Of a stretch of DNA of 34,840 nt, positions 18,563-28,312 are shown one piece after another. The position numbers and the translations under genes were made by a program. Source of the DNA: an uncultured Gammaproteobacteria bacterium (GTDB taxonomy: Bacteria > Pseudomonadota > Gammaproteobacteria > SZUA-152); the NCBI GenBank assembly GCA_913009875.1, contig CAJVYS010000022.1, forward strand, positions 1-34,840. The letters run 5' to 3'. Below the pieces are notes generated by a model, which saw only the letters and a list, made by a program, of their open reading frames with translations, made no database searches and was not told the DNA's origin. Position 1 is the first letter of the stretch. Each line of letters opens with the position of its first letter.

Positions 18563-20581
18563 ATGCATTACAAGAAGCTTTTTTACAGACTCCTTCCCGC
18601 CCTGCTGATTGCCTCCTCCTACAGCACGTCTGCCAATGAATCCCTTCCGCCACAGGAAGATCTCTTACTCTCGGAAGAAGACTTTCTCAGCGAACTGCCG
18701 GTCGTACTGACGGCAACACGGCTTTCACAGCCGGCACGTGAGGCGCCAGCAGCCACCACCGTTATCGACAGAGACATGATCAAGGCCTCCGGTGCCCGCG
18801 AAATCGCCGATCTGTTCCGCCTGGTGCCCGGCTTCGTGGTCAGTCACGATAACGGCTACACCCCCATCGTCACTTATCATGGCCTGAGCAATGAACAGGC
18901 ACGCCGCATGCAGGTACTGGTGGATGGGCGTTCTGTCTATTCCATCGTGTTCGGTGGCACCAAATGGACAGACCTGCCCCTGGCCATTGACGACATCGAA
19001 CGTATTGAAGTGATTCGTGGCCCGAATGCCGCCACTTATGGCGCCAATGCCTTTCTCAGCACCATTAACATCATCACCCGTCATTCGAGCGAAACCAACG
19101 GTGTGTTTGCGCGCGTCAATGTTGGCAACATCGATATCCGCGATGGCTACCTGCGCTATGGTGACACCCTGGATGACCTTAGTTACCGATTGACCCTGGG
19201 CTACAATCGCGACACGGGCTTTGCGGATCGTTACGACACCCACCAAGTACGTATGGCAACTTTTCGCAGTGATTACCAGCTCACTACATCCGACACCATG
19301 GAGTTCCAGTTCGGCTTCAACAATGGCGAAATGGGTGTGGATTCAAAGACCCTGAATGCCACAGACGAAAAAAACAACAAAAACCACTTTGCGCAAATCC
19401 GCTGGCAACACGACCTGTCCACAGACGAAAACTTCAGTCTGCAATTTTATTACATCGGCGAAGACACCGCCCAGATCTATGACGTCTATATTCCTGTATT
19501 AGGACGCGTGGTCGCCAATAATTCCTACACAGCCAACCGGCTTGATCTGGAAGCACAACACATCAAACAGCTTGCCCGCAATGCACGCATCGTTTGGGGC
19601 GGGGGCATTCGCCGTGACTCTGCCGTCGCATCCGGGTATTTCGGCACCAAAGCAACGCTTTACAACAATCTCTATCGCGTTTTTGGCAACCTGGAATGGC
19701 ATCTGATGCAAAGCCTGCTGCTCAACGTCGGCACCATGTTAGAAAAAACAGACTTGTCCGGAACCGAATTTACACCCCGCATCGGTCTCAACTACCTGTT
19801 CAATCCAGTGCACAGCATACGCCTCACCGCCAGCCATGGCTCTCGCACCCCAACTCTGGCTGAATCAAAATCCAACTTCCGGGTAGCTGTCTACAACAGC
19901 ACATTACCAACCCTGCCATCCACTCCAGCTGATTTTACCAGCACGCTCTGGAAGGGTAATGAAAACCTTGAATCGGAAACCATCACCTCTTACGAGCTCG
20001 GCTACATGGCTTTCCTGCCCAAAAAAGGTTTTACACTGGATATCAAGGTCTACCGGGAAGAATTGGAGGGTCTTATCTACATGGATGAAAATAGAGTTTA
20101 CACCTCGACCGATTATTATGATTTCCGCTATGAGGTTTCAGGAAACTTCGGCGACGCGACTATTTACGGCACAGAAACCACCATCAATTACCAGCCATTG
20201 CAGGACACGCGTTTCGTTCTTTCCCATTCATATACAAAGCTCAACAGCACACTGCCAAAACTTTTACCCGACCAGGGAAATCAAACAGCACCCAAACAGA
20301 TTTTTTCCTTTCTCGCCATGCAGAAATTCCTCGGACGGGTGAATGGCAGCCTGGCTTATTATTTCGTTAGCAAAAGCGACGGTCTCGGCTCAGGCGATCC
20401 GATACCCGCTATCAAACGCCTGGATCTGCGTCTCGGATTGGCATTCAGCGGGCGGAAAATGCGCGGAGAAATTGCCGCTATTGTGCAAAATGTGCTGCAT
20501 GACAACGATTATATAGACTGGCGAAATGACAACCAATTTGAAAGGCGACAATATATTTCGCTGGATGTACAATTTAACTAG
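18563..20581 (+). CDS. TonB-dependent outer-membrane receptor
   Basis: The 672-residue protein has a signal peptide (about 1-24), a possible TonB box (ELPVVLTATRL, 44-54) and a plug domain (about 57-175). The plug contains DLFRLVPGF, QVLVDGRSVY and the conserved IEVIRGPNAATYGANAF. A C-terminal beta barrel follows, with many alternating aromatic strands and a near-terminal Phe. GAGG (18554-18557) lies 5 bases before the ATG; the longer upstream frame has no signal peptide. It is followed at 25 bases by a periplasmic binding protein and then a sensor kinase, which suggests a sensing role, uptake, or both. Residue patterns do not reveal the ligand. The genes from here to 24319 are visibly less GC-rich than the dsr region. 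Confidence 0.88.
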   Translation: MHYKKLFYRLLPALLIASSYSTSANESLPPQEDLLLSEEDFLSELPVVLTATRLSQPAREAPAATTVIDRDMIKASGAREIADLFRLVPGFVVSHDNGYTPIVTYHGLSNEQARRMQVLVDGRSVYSIVFGGTKWTDLPLAIDDIERIEVIRGPNAATYGANAFLSTINIITRHSSETNGVFARVNVGNIDIRDGYLRYGDTLDDLSYRLTLGYNRDTGFADRYDTHQVRMATFRSDYQLTTSDTMEFQFGFNNGEMGVDSKTLNATDEKNNKNHFAQIRWQHDLSTDENFSLQFYYIGEDTAQIYDVYIPVLGRVVANNSYTANRLDLEAQHIKQLARNARIVWGGGIRRDSAVASGYFGTKATLYNNLYRVFGNLEWHLMQSLLLNVGTMLEKTDLSGTEFTPRIGLNYLFNPVHSIRLTASHGSRTPTLAESKSNFRVAVYNSTLPTLPSTPADFTSTLWKGNENLESETITSYELGYMAFLPKKGFTLDIKVYREELEGLIYMDENRVYTSTDYYDFRYEVSGNFGDATIYGTETTINYQPLQDTRFVLSHSYTKLNSTLPKLLPDQGNQTAPKQIFSFLAMQKFLGRVNGSLAYYFVSKSDGLGSGDPIPAIKRLDLRLGLAFSGRKMRGEIAAIVQNVLHDNDYIDWRNDNQFERRQYISLDVQFN

Positions 20582-20606
20582 TACTCTTTCCGGGTGATAA
20601 ACAGGG

Positions 20607-21602
20607 ATGCTAATCTCCCCAGCAGTGAAATCAAACACAGCATCTTCCTTCAGATGCTGCGTGGCTCTGTGCCTGCTCGCATTCAGCTCACTTGGTGCCC
20701 ACGCGGGTATATTACATGTCACCCTCATCCCGAGCCGGGATAACGGTGCCTATCAACACGTCATCGACGCCATCGTTGCACGTATCGATGAGCAATCACA
20801 GCACACTATTGTATTAAAAACCATCAGTCTGGACGACTTCAAACAGCACAGTATCAAAATTGATCAGACTTCAGATCTATTGATACCCATTGGCATTCGC
20901 GCCACAGGCAGCGTAATCCGGCAAGCAGGCAATAGCCCGATCCTTGCCACGCTGGTACCCCGCTCAAGCTTCAAAGCCAGCCTCAAAAAAAGAGCAGCTG
21001 AAATACCTTCACCCCCGCCCCGTAACATCAGTGCCATATTGCTGGATCAACCCATCAGCCGGCAATTGAACCTTACCCGTCTACTGCTTGGAAATGTCAA
21101 GCGCATCGGCATCCCGCTAGGTCCAGACAGCCAGTCGTTGCATCATGAGATTGAACGCACTACCCAACAACTCAAACTATCTGTTGAAATCGAAAATATT
21201 GATTCCGCCAAGAATTTGATGCACCAGCTTTCCAGACTTCTGGATCGTAGTGATGTCTTGCTGGCGCTGCCAGACCCGACGATTTTCAATCGCCGCAGTG
21301 TTCGCTACATCCTCTTGAGCACTTACCGAAAGCGCATCCCCGTCATCGGTTTTTCGCAGAGTTATGTGAAGGCCGGGGCCCTTGCCGCCACCTACTCGAG
21401 CCCTGAACAAATAGGTAAACAGACAGCGGAGGTGATTATTGCCTTGCAGAAAAAACCAGCACGCGGATTTCCTGCTGCAGAGCAACCAAAGTATTTTTCT
21501 GTCGTGATCAATAAGCAGGTTGCACGTTCATTTGGCTACACTGATCTCTCTGCAGAACAACTGGCACGACAGATCAGTCAACTCGAGCGCAAAAATCAAT
21601 GA
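20607..21602 (+). CDS. Periplasmic binding protein, COG2984/ABC_sub_bind type
   Basis: This 331-residue protein has an N-terminal export signal (hydrophobic CCVALCLLAFSSLG, cleavage near AHA, 31-33). It is a two-lobe periplasmic binding fold of the ABC_sub_bind group. The stretch DVLLALPDPTIFNRRSV then YRKRIPVIGFSQSYVKAGAL is characteristic of that family. No ABC permease or ATPase gene is nearby, so it is probably not part of a classical transporter. It lies between an outer-membrane receptor and a hybrid kinase, and its stop overlaps the kinase start (ATGA). A role presenting a ligand to the kinase is inference. The start is uncertain: ATG 20607 has GGGTG about 10 bases upstream, and GTG 20625 would also give a signal peptide. 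Confidence 0.8.
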   Translation: MLISPAVKSNTASSFRCCVALCLLAFSSLGAHAGILHVTLIPSRDNGAYQHVIDAIVARIDEQSQHTIVLKTISLDDFKQHSIKIDQTSDLLIPIGIRATGSVIRQAGNSPILATLVPRSSFKASLKKRAAEIPSPPPRNISAILLDQPISRQLNLTRLLLGNVKRIGIPLGPDSQSLHHEIERTTQQLKLSVEIENIDSAKNLMHQLSRLLDRSDVLLALPDPTIFNRRSVRYILLSTYRKRIPVIGFSQSYVKAGALAATYSSPEQIGKQTAEVIIALQKKPARGFPAAEQPKYFSVVINKQVARSFGYTDLSAEQLARQISQLERKNQ

Positions 21603-24319
21603 TCAATCTGGGCATTAAAGGCCGTATATTGCTACTGGCTCTAATCCCTATAACGGGCATCGCCCTCGTACTGTCGACCTATTTTATTCATACCCAACTG
21701 CAAAGCCTGGATTATGCACTCAACAATCACGGCCAAGCGCTGGCCCGTCATCTCGCAAGTGCCAGTGAATATGCCGTATTTTCCGGAAATCGTGAAATCC
21801 TCGAGGCGCTGGCAAAACAGGCCCTGTCAGAAGACGATGTTGTTGCCGTCACCATCACGGACAAGCAGGGGATTACGCTGCTAAATCACCACAACAAGCG
21901 CACTTCTGTAGAAAAAGGAGAAGGGCAGCGTGTGCGAATTTTCAGTCAGCCAATCATCCAGCAGATCATTGCCAAGCTGGATGAGGATGAGGCCTTCTAT
22001 GCGGCGGAAGACAGCATTAACCCCACACAGGAAACGCTGGGTTGGGTAGCGGTCGAATTATCACTCGACACGCTACAGGCAGAAAAAAATGAAAGTATCA
22101 TCAATTCCGTACTGATTACCCTTCTGGGCATCGTCCTCAGTCTGCTGCTGGCCATCCGGCTTGGCCGTGGACTGACACGCCCCCTGTTGAGACTTCACCG
22201 TGCCGCAGAAGAAATACAGCGCGGCAATTTGGATATCCATATTAAACAGGGATCAAAGGGTGAAATACGCACCCTGGAAGAAGGCTTCCGGTCCATGGCA
22301 ACGGCATTACGCAAATCGCGGAAAAACCTTCAACAGCAGATTGACAGGGCCACCGCGGGATTGCATGAATCCATCCAAACCGTCGAACAACAAAATACCG
22401 AACTAAAACAGGCGCGCCAGAAAACCCTGGCCGCCAGCGAGGCAAAATCCGTCTTTCTCGCCAACATGAGTCATGAATTGCGTACACCATTGAATGGCAT
22501 TATCGGCTTCACAAGGCTCATTCAAAAAACCCATCTCACCAGCGAGCAACAGGACTATATCGAAACGATTGAAAAATCCGCCAACAACCTCCTTCATCTG
22601 CTCAATGACATTCTCGACATTTCAAAGATTGAAGCCGGAAAACTGACCCTACAGGAATCCTTCTGCAGCCTGCGCGGTACCATTGATGACGCACTTTCAC
22701 TGCTCGCCCCGGCCGCACAGGACAAAGGGCTTGAACTGATATCACTTTTCTATAAGGACGTTCCTGAAACCGTCTTCACTGCAGCGGATCGCATTCGCCA
22801 GATTATGCTGAATCTCATTGGCAATGCCATCAAGTTTTCTTCGGCAAGCTCCATTGTCATTCGCACCATGCTGGAAGAGGAAACCGATGAAAGTGTTCTG
22901 ATAAGAATTTCTGTCACCGACCAGGGCATCGGTATTTCGGCAGAAGACCAGAGAAAGCTCTTTCATAGCTTTGAACAACTCGATGATTCAATGGCACGCC
23001 AGTATAAGGGGGCCGGATTGGGGCTGGCCATTTCCCGCTCACTGGCGGAGTTACTCGGCGGTGACATTGGCGTTGACAGTCGCGAGGGGGACGGCGCGAC
23101 CTTCTGGTTCACTATTCGCTGCCGCAAGCTACAACGCAAACAAAGTAGTCAGGCGCATGCACCACATTTCAGCGGCTATTCTGTCAGCATTTATGACCTC
23201 AATGAGACATCCAGCCTTTCCCTTATGCATATACTGCAAACATTAGGACTGGACGTCCACCAGCACCAGCATCCAGAGAGCCTGTTCCGGCAGATCGCCT
23301 CGGGTTCAAAGATTGACCTTGTCATCATGGCCACCAGCCTTGGCAGTCAGGATACGGACACTCTGCAAACACTGTTCAGAAAACGGAGCGACAAGGCCGA
23401 TTTCAATATTATCCTGCTGGTCAACAGTGTCGACCCTGTTACCCTTCTTTTCGTGCGCCAGCAATACGGATGTCTCTGTATATCCAAGCCCCTGCGCAAA
23501 CAGGAAATAATTTCTGCACTGGAGTCACTGTTTTCTCCGCAGCATCCGAAACAAACAACAGAGATATCAACAGGCAATAATGTTATTGACAGCTTGTCCG
23601 GTTATAAAATACTGGTTGCGGAAGACAATGAAATAAACACCAAACTCATCGCACACATACTCACTCAGGCTGGCGCATCGGTGTCTCTGGCTGAGAATGG
23701 TCAAGAGGCCATTGCTCGCTGCAAAAATACGTCTTTCGACGCTATTCTCATGGACATACATATGCCGGTAATGAATGGCATTCAGGCGACTCAACGGATC
23801 AGAGGTCAGGAAATGGAAAATGAACATATTCCTATTATTGGCCTCACCGCCAGCCTTCTGGATACGGATCGGGAGAATTATTTCCAGGCGGGGATTGATG
23901 CCATGCTGGTTAAGCCTGCCGACAATGAGCAATTAATTGCGCTTATAAGGAAGCTCTGTACGCAGCCTGCATCGTCACAGAGGGATTATTTACAAACCCC
24001 ACCTCCGGTGGATGCCGCTACAGGCAACCCCTCGCCGATACAGGTATCACTGACATCCATGCTGATCAAGGAAATACCTGATGTCCGTGTCAGGATGCAA
24101 ACCGTCAGTGATGCGGGGGACTGGCAACAGCTGCAGGAAATCTCGCACAAGTTCCTCGGCGGCCTGGGCTATTGTGATGCCAAAGAATTACAGGCAGCGG
24201 CCAGTCGCCTCCACCGGTGTTTGATATCAGGACAACACAACACCATTGCCGGCGCACTCGCTGATGTCTTTGTGGAAATGGACAGACTGCTCGCACAATA
24301 TAAAAGCGAGAGTAAATAA
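21599..24319 (+). CDS. BarA-like tripartite hybrid sensor kinase
   Basis: This membrane phosphorelay kinase has 906 residues. Transmembrane segments at about 9-30 and 167-187 enclose a periplasmic domain of about 135 residues. HAMP follows (about 188-240), then a coiled coil, and a HisKA domain with H292 in MSHELRTPLNG. The ATPase domain shows LNLIGNAIKF, DQGIGIS and GAGLGLAISRSLAELLGG. A degenerate receiver (about 527-645) has Ala (A578) where the phosphorylated Asp should be but keeps K630. An intact receiver (about 668-787) has D719 and K772. A C-terminal Hpt domain has H850 in SHKFLGGLGYC. The domain order and the whole N-terminal half resemble E. coli BarA, but the neighbours differ from barA loci, so it may be a paralogue. 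No partner output regulator is next to it. Confidence 0.9.
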   Translation: MINLGIKGRILLLALIPITGIALVLSTYFIHTQLQSLDYALNNHGQALARHLASASEYAVFSGNREILEALAKQALSEDDVVAVTITDKQGITLLNHHNKRTSVEKGEGQRVRIFSQPIIQQIIAKLDEDEAFYAAEDSINPTQETLGWVAVELSLDTLQAEKNESIINSVLITLLGIVLSLLLAIRLGRGLTRPLLRLHRAAEEIQRGNLDIHIKQGSKGEIRTLEEGFRSMATALRKSRKNLQQQIDRATAGLHESIQTVEQQNTELKQARQKTLAASEAKSVFLANMSHELRTPLNGIIGFTRLIQKTHLTSEQQDYIETIEKSANNLLHLLNDILDISKIEAGKLTLQESFCSLRGTIDDALSLLAPAAQDKGLELISLFYKDVPETVFTAADRIRQIMLNLIGNAIKFSSASSIVIRTMLEEETDESVLIRISVTDQGIGISAEDQRKLFHSFEQLDDSMARQYKGAGLGLAISRSLAELLGGDIGVDSREGDGATFWFTIRCRKLQRKQSSQAHAPHFSGYSVSIYDLNETSSLSLMHILQTLGLDVHQHQHPESLFRQIASGSKIDLVIMATSLGSQDTDTLQTLFRKRSDKADFNIILLVNSVDPVTLLFVRQQYGCLCISKPLRKQEIISALESLFSPQHPKQTTEISTGNNVIDSLSGYKILVAEDNEINTKLIAHILTQAGASVSLAENGQEAIARCKNTSFDAILMDIHMPVMNGIQATQRIRGQEMENEHIPIIGLTASLLDTDRENYFQAGIDAMLVKPADNEQLIALIRKLCTQPASSQRDYLQTPPPVDAATGNPSPIQVSLTSMLIKEIPDVRVRMQTVSDAGDWQQLQEISHKFLGGLGYCDAKELQAAASRLHRCLISGQHNTIAGALADVFVEMDRLLAQYKSESK

Positions 24320-24329
24320 CTGTGCGCCA

Positions 24330-25214
24330 TCACTCCGCTGGCAGACAAAAACCTCTCAAATACTGCAGAAACTCGCCTTTGAGTTGCGGATGCTTTAAGG
24401 CATATTCCACAGTGGCCTTGAGGTAACCGATCTTGCTGCCGCAGTCGTAGCGCTGGCCGTCAAACTGGTAGGCCATTACCACCTCTTCGTCAAGCAGGTC
24501 GGCAATGGCATCCGTCAGCTGGATTTCGCCTCCCGCGCCTTTGCGGGTATTTTCGAGCAGGGCAAAGATCCTCGGTGTCAGGATATAGCGGCCGACGACG
24601 GCCAGATTCGATGGTGCCTCGTCAATTCGCGGCTTTTCAATGATCTGTTCAACACGCCCGAGACGCTGATCTTTTTTCTCCAACCGCACGATGCCGTACT
24701 TGTCCGTCTCCTGTGCATCGACTTCTTCCACACCCAGCAGGCTGCACTGCTGCCGGGCAAACAATTCGGCCATCTGTGACAGACAGCCGTGCTGGCCGCC
24801 ATCGATCAGATCATCGGCCAGGATGACCGCAAACGGATCATCACCGACAACACTCTTCGCGCACAGTACGGCATGACCCAGCCCCAGCGCCTCCGGCTGG
24901 CGGATATAGACACAATTCACACCGGACGGCAGAATGTCCTGCACAATATCCAGCAGGGTCTGTTTGCCGCGCTGTTCGAGCTCATATTCCAGCTCAAAGT
25001 TGCGATCGAAGTGATCTTCGATGGCGCGCTTGCTGCTGCTGGTGACGAAGATCAGTTCAGTCACACCGGCGGCCACCGCCTCCTCCACCGCGTACTGGAT
25101 CAGCGGTTTGTCGACGATGGGCAACATTTCCTTGGGGTTTGCCTTGGTGGCCGGCAAGAAGCGCGTACCCATACCGGCAACGGGAAAGACAGCCTTGCGA
25201 ATTCCCTGTGTCAT
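24330..25214 (-). CDS. galU: GalU, UTP-glucose-1-phosphate uridylyltransferase
   Basis: GalU makes UDP-glucose for envelope polysaccharides. The 294-residue protein has the nucleotide-binding loop [19 protein letters not shown] (12-30), the conserved EALGLGHAV and ILADDLID, and typical length. It converges with the hybrid kinase gene, 10 bases apart, with no obvious shared terminator. It lies downstream of the pnp terminator and should have its own promoter in the ~140 bases upstream, which I could not place. Confidence 0.95.
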   Translation of the reverse strand: MTQGIRKAVFPVAGMGTRFLPATKANPKEMLPIVDKPLIQYAVEEAVAAGVTELIFVTSSSKRAIEDHFDRNFELEYELEQRGKQTLLDIVQDILPSGVNCVYIRQPEALGLGHAVLCAKSVVGDDPFAVILADDLIDGGQHGCLSQMAELFARQQCSLLGVEEVDAQETDKYGIVRLEKKDQRLGRVEQIIEKPRIDEAPSNLAVVGRYILTPRIFALLENTRKGAGGEIQLTDAIADLLDEEVVMAYQFDGQRYDCGSKIGYLKATVEYALKHPQLKGEFLQYLRGFCLPAE

Positions 25215-25353
25215 TGCTTATTACTCTTTATCCTGTTGACTGAAATAACCAACGTACCTTTATCTGGCAAAGGAGCGCAATGACGTGCCCAACAAGGTGC
25301 ACGGAAACGTTGATCACGCTGCGCTTTGCTCAACCCACCTATCTTGTCTAAGC

Positions 25354-25382
25354 AAAAAAAGGGGCCTTGTGGCCCCTTTTTT
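25354..25382 (-). terminator. Rho-independent terminator after pnp
   Basis: GGGGCC (25361-25366) and GGCCCC (25371-25376) form a 6-bp stem with loop TTGT. On the minus strand it is followed by seven T. Six T also follow on the plus strand, so it could work both ways. It ends the rimP-to-pnp operon. Confidence 0.88.
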
Positions 25383-25399
25383 GTCACGCAACGGGGGCC

Positions 25400-27487
25400 T
25401 TACTCGGCACCCACTGCCTTCATGCTGAGACGGATGCGGCCCTGCTTGTCGATCTCCAGCACCTTGACCTTGATCACATCGCCTTCGGACAGCTTGTCGC
25501 TGACGTTCTCGACACGCTCGTCGGAAATCTGCGAAATGTGCACCAGCCCGTCCTTGCCCGGCAGGATGGTGACGAAGGCACCGAAGTCCATCAACTTGGC
25601 GACCTTGCCTTCATAGATCTTGCCCACTTCGACGTCGGCGGTGATCTGCTCGATCAGACGCAACGCCTCTTCGCCGGCGGCACTGTCCACGGAGGCGATC
25701 TTGATACTGCCGTCGTCTTCAATGTCGATGCTGGCACCGGTCTGCTCGGTAATCGAGCGGATGGTGGCGCCGCCCTTGCCGATTACGTCGCGGATCTTGT
25801 CCGGATGGATCTTGATGGTCAGGTAGCGCGGTGCAAACTCAGACATTTCTTCACGTGGCGAGGTGATCGCCTCGTTCATTTTGCCGAGGATGTGCAGATA
25901 ACCCTCTTTGGCCTGACCCAGTGCCTGCGCCATGATATCGCGGGTAATACCCGTGATCTTGATATCCATCTGCAAGGCGGTCACACCATCTTCAGTACCG
26001 GCAACCTTGAAATCCATATCGCCGAGATGATCTTCGTCACCGAGGATGTCGGACAACACGACAAAGTCATTCTCGTCCTTAATCAAGCCCATCGCGATAC
26101 CGGCCACGGGTGACTTGATGGGCACGCCGGCATCCATCAGCGCCAGGCTGGTGCCGCATACGGAGGCCATGGAGCTGGAACCATTGGACTCGGTGATTTC
26201 CGACACCACACGGATGGAATACGGGAATTCGTCCACATTGGGCATCACCGCCAACACGCCTCGCTTGGCCAGACGGCCGTGGCCGATCTCGCGGCGCTTG
26301 GGGCTGCCGACGAAGCCGGTCTCGCCGACGCAGAAGGGCGGGAAGTTGTAATGCAGCATGAAGGGTTCTTTACGCTCTCCTTCGATGGCATCAATGATCT
26401 GTGCATCACGCGCGGTGCCCAGCGTAGTCACCACCAGGGCCTGTGTCTCGCCGCGGGTAAACAGCGCCGAGCCGTGGGTACGCGGCAGCAGGCCAACACG
26501 CACATTGATGGGACGCACGGTGCTCTTATCACGGCCATCAATGCGCAGCTCACCGGCAATAATGCGGCTACGTACAATACGCTTTTCCAGTTTGCCGATA
26601 GCCTCTTTTACATCACCAGCGGCAAATGCGGACTCATCACCGTCAGCACACAACTTTTCGACCACAGCGCTGCGAATCTCACTCAGGCGTGCATAACGAT
26701 CCTGTTTGTCGCTGACCTGATAGGCTGCGTTCAGGTCGGCATCGGCCAGCTCGGCAACACGGTCGGCTAGCTCGGTATTGGCCTCGGGTGCAGTCCAGTC
26801 CCAGGGGGTCACACCGGCCTCGGTAACCAGCTCACGAATGGCCTGAATGACGACCTGCATCTGCTCGTGGCCAAACATCACGGCGTCCAGCATCACCTGT
26901 TCTGGCAGCTCCTTGGCCTCGGACTCCACCATCAGCACGGCATCCGCGGTACCGGCAACCACCAGATCCAGTGCAGACTCCTTCAGCTGTTCGGCAGTCG
27001 GGTTAAGCAGATATTCACCGTCCTTGTAACCCACGCGCGCACCACCAATAGGACCACTGAAAGGCACACCGGCGAGGGACACGGCTGCAGAGGCGCCGAT
27101 CATGGCGGGGATATCGGGATCGATGGCGGGATCCAGCGAAATGACGGTGGCGATAACCTGCACCTCATTGATGAAGCCCTTGGGGAACAGCGGACGCAGC
27201 GGGCGATCGATCAGACGGCTGGTGAGGGTTTCCTTCTCACTCGGCCGCCCTTCACGCTTGAAAAAGCCACCCGGGATCTTGCCGGCGGAATAGGTGCGTT
27301 CCTGATAATTGACGGTGAGGGGGAAAAAGTCCCGGCCCGGATCGGCTTCCTTGCGGGCAACACAGGTCACCAGCAGGGTGGTATCGCCCAGACTGATCAT
27401 CACCGCACCATCGGCCTGACGGGCAACTTCACCCGTTTCCATCGTCAGGGTCTGGTCGCCATACTGTATGACTTTCTTGATAGACAT
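25400..27487 (-). CDS. pnp: Polynucleotide phosphorylase
   Basis: This is a trimeric 3'-5' exoribonuclease of the RNA degradosome. Its 695 residues, close to the usual ~700, comprise two RNase PH-like domains (about 1-230 and 310-540), a KH domain ([15 protein letters not shown], near 555) and an S1 domain ([18 protein letters not shown], near 620-690). Motifs such as [12 protein letters not shown] and [12 protein letters not shown] are typical. AAGGAA precedes the ATG by 9 bases. It lies last in the operon, after rpsO, across a 395-base spacer rich in hairpins. Confidence 0.97.
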   Translation of the reverse strand: MSIKKVIQYGDQTLTMETGEVARQADGAVMISLGDTTLLVTCVARKEADPGRDFFPLTVNYQERTYSAGKIPGGFFKREGRPSEKETLTSRLIDRPLRPLFPKGFINEVQVIATVISLDPAIDPDIPAMIGASAAVSLAGVPFSGPIGGARVGYKDGEYLLNPTAEQLKESALDLVVAGTADAVLMVESEAKELPEQVMLDAVMFGHEQMQVVIQAIRELVTEAGVTPWDWTAPEANTELADRVAELADADLNAAYQVSDKQDRYARLSEIRSAVVEKLCADGDESAFAAGDVKEAIGKLEKRIVRSRIIAGELRIDGRDKSTVRPINVRVGLLPRTHGSALFTRGETQALVVTTLGTARDAQIIDAIEGERKEPFMLHYNFPPFCVGETGFVGSPKRREIGHGRLAKRGVLAVMPNVDEFPYSIRVVSEITESNGSSSMASVCGTSLALMDAGVPIKSPVAGIAMGLIKDENDFVVLSDILGDEDHLGDMDFKVAGTEDGVTALQMDIKITGITRDIMAQALGQAKEGYLHILGKMNEAITSPREEMSEFAPRYLTIKIHPDKIRDVIGKGGATIRSITEQTGASIDIEDDGSIKIASVDSAAGEEALRLIEQITADVEVGKIYEGKVAKLMDFGAFVTILPGKDGLVHISQISDERVENVSDKLSEGDVIKVKVLEIDKQGRIRLSMKAVGAE

Positions 27488-27593
27488 TTTTGGGATTCCT
27501 TAGAAGAAAATTACACCGGTTAAACAAGGTTGGTTGAACAACTGACTCGTCAATGCAGTTCTTGCATGCAGCCCTGCAAAACGCAGACCTGCA

Positions 27594-27624
27594 AAGGCCC
27601 GGTCACACGAATGTGCCGGGCCTT
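27594..27624 (-). other. Long stem-loop in the rpsO-pnp spacer
   Basis: AAGGCCCGG (27594-27602) pairs with 27616-27624, and the inner CACA/TGTG extends the stem around loop CGAA. Only a short T-run follows on the minus strand, so it is either a weak rpsO terminator or a processing stem like the RNase III site in the E. coli pnp leader. Confidence 0.6.
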
Positions 27625-27641
27625 CCTGTTGGCAGGAAACC

Positions 27642-27664
27642 CCCTGCCGCGCAACACGGCAGGG
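27642..27664 (-). other. Second stem-loop in the rpsO-pnp spacer
   Basis: CCCTGCCG (27642-27649) pairs perfectly with CGGCAGGG (27657-27664) around a 7-base loop. With 27594-27624 it makes a double hairpin ahead of pnp. Confidence 0.55.
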
Positions 27665-27751
27665 AACCTTGCATCTCATCTCTTGCACGGGGCGCAAAAG
27701 ATTGTCGAATAACGGGCTCAAGGAACCGCTGATCAATTCATGACAGGCTGC

Positions 27752-27852
27752 CATGAGTCCAAAATCGCCAATCCCCGCGTTGCTGATTTTGCCAATAATC
27801 CCCGCTATTGGCTGCGATCAGCGCCTTGGTCTTGACGATTTTGAATCTCATG
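27752..27852. repeat. Nested palindrome in the rpsO-pnp spacer
   Basis: The outer arms 27752-27767 (CATGAGTCCAAAATCG) and 27836-27852 are near-complementary with a one-base bulge. They enclose GCCAATA/TATTGGC (27791-27812). There is no coding potential. With the two hairpins nearer pnp it explains the otherwise gene-free 27488-27882. Confidence 0.65.
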
Positions 27853-27882
27853 TCAGCTCACCCAGAATTAATCAGAGGATCC

Positions 27883-28155
27883 TTAGCGACGCAGGCCAAG
27901 ACGTGAAATCAGGTCACGGTAGCGCTCGACATTCTTACCCTTGAGATAGTCCAACAGCTTGCGGCGACGGCTGACCATGCGCAACAGGCCCTGGCGGGAA
28001 TGGTGATCATGGATGTGGGATTTGAAGTGTCCGGAAAGATGATTGATGCGGGCGGTCAGCAGGGCCACCTGAACCTCAGGGGAACCGGTGTCGGTTTCGG
28101 CGCGCGCATAATCCTTGACGATCTGTTCTTTCTGCTCGGCAGACAATGAAGACAT
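27883..28155 (-). CDS. rpsO: Ribosomal protein S15
   Basis: S15 is a primary 16S rRNA-binding protein of the small subunit. The 90 residues (usual 89) contain [17 protein letters not shown] and [21 protein letters not shown], which are diagnostic. AGGAG lies 5 bases before the ATG. It has a probable promoter of its own upstream and is separated from truB by 157 bases. Confidence 0.98.
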   Translation of the reverse strand: MSSLSAEQKEQIVKDYARAETDTGSPEVQVALLTARINHLSGHFKSHIHDHHSRQGLLRMVSRRRKLLDYLKGKNVERYRDLISRLGLRR

Positions 28156-28227
28156 ACATACTCCTAGTATTGGATGATTGAATGAGCGAAGCCGGTTACT
28201 AGGTCCAGCCTCGCCAGAGAGTGCGCG

Positions 28228-28256
28228 ATTCTACCCCATTTCCGCTTGTGCAACCA
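28228..28256 (-). promoter_or_regulatory. Putative rpsO promoter
   Basis: On the minus strand TAGAAT (28233 down to 28228) is a good -10 box, and TGGTTG (28256 down to 28251) is a weak -35 with a 17-base spacer. An internal promoter before rpsO is known in E. coli, which supports the reading. Confidence 0.45.
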
Positions 28257-28312
28257 CAGGGGATAGCGGGAAATCGCGGTATTTATCCAGGCAACTTCGA
28301 CCCGGGAGCTGC

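Noticed and set aside
27753-27944. Short plus-strand frame in the rpsO-pnp spacer
   Set aside because: It covers the nested palindrome and the antisense end of rpsO, with no coding signal.
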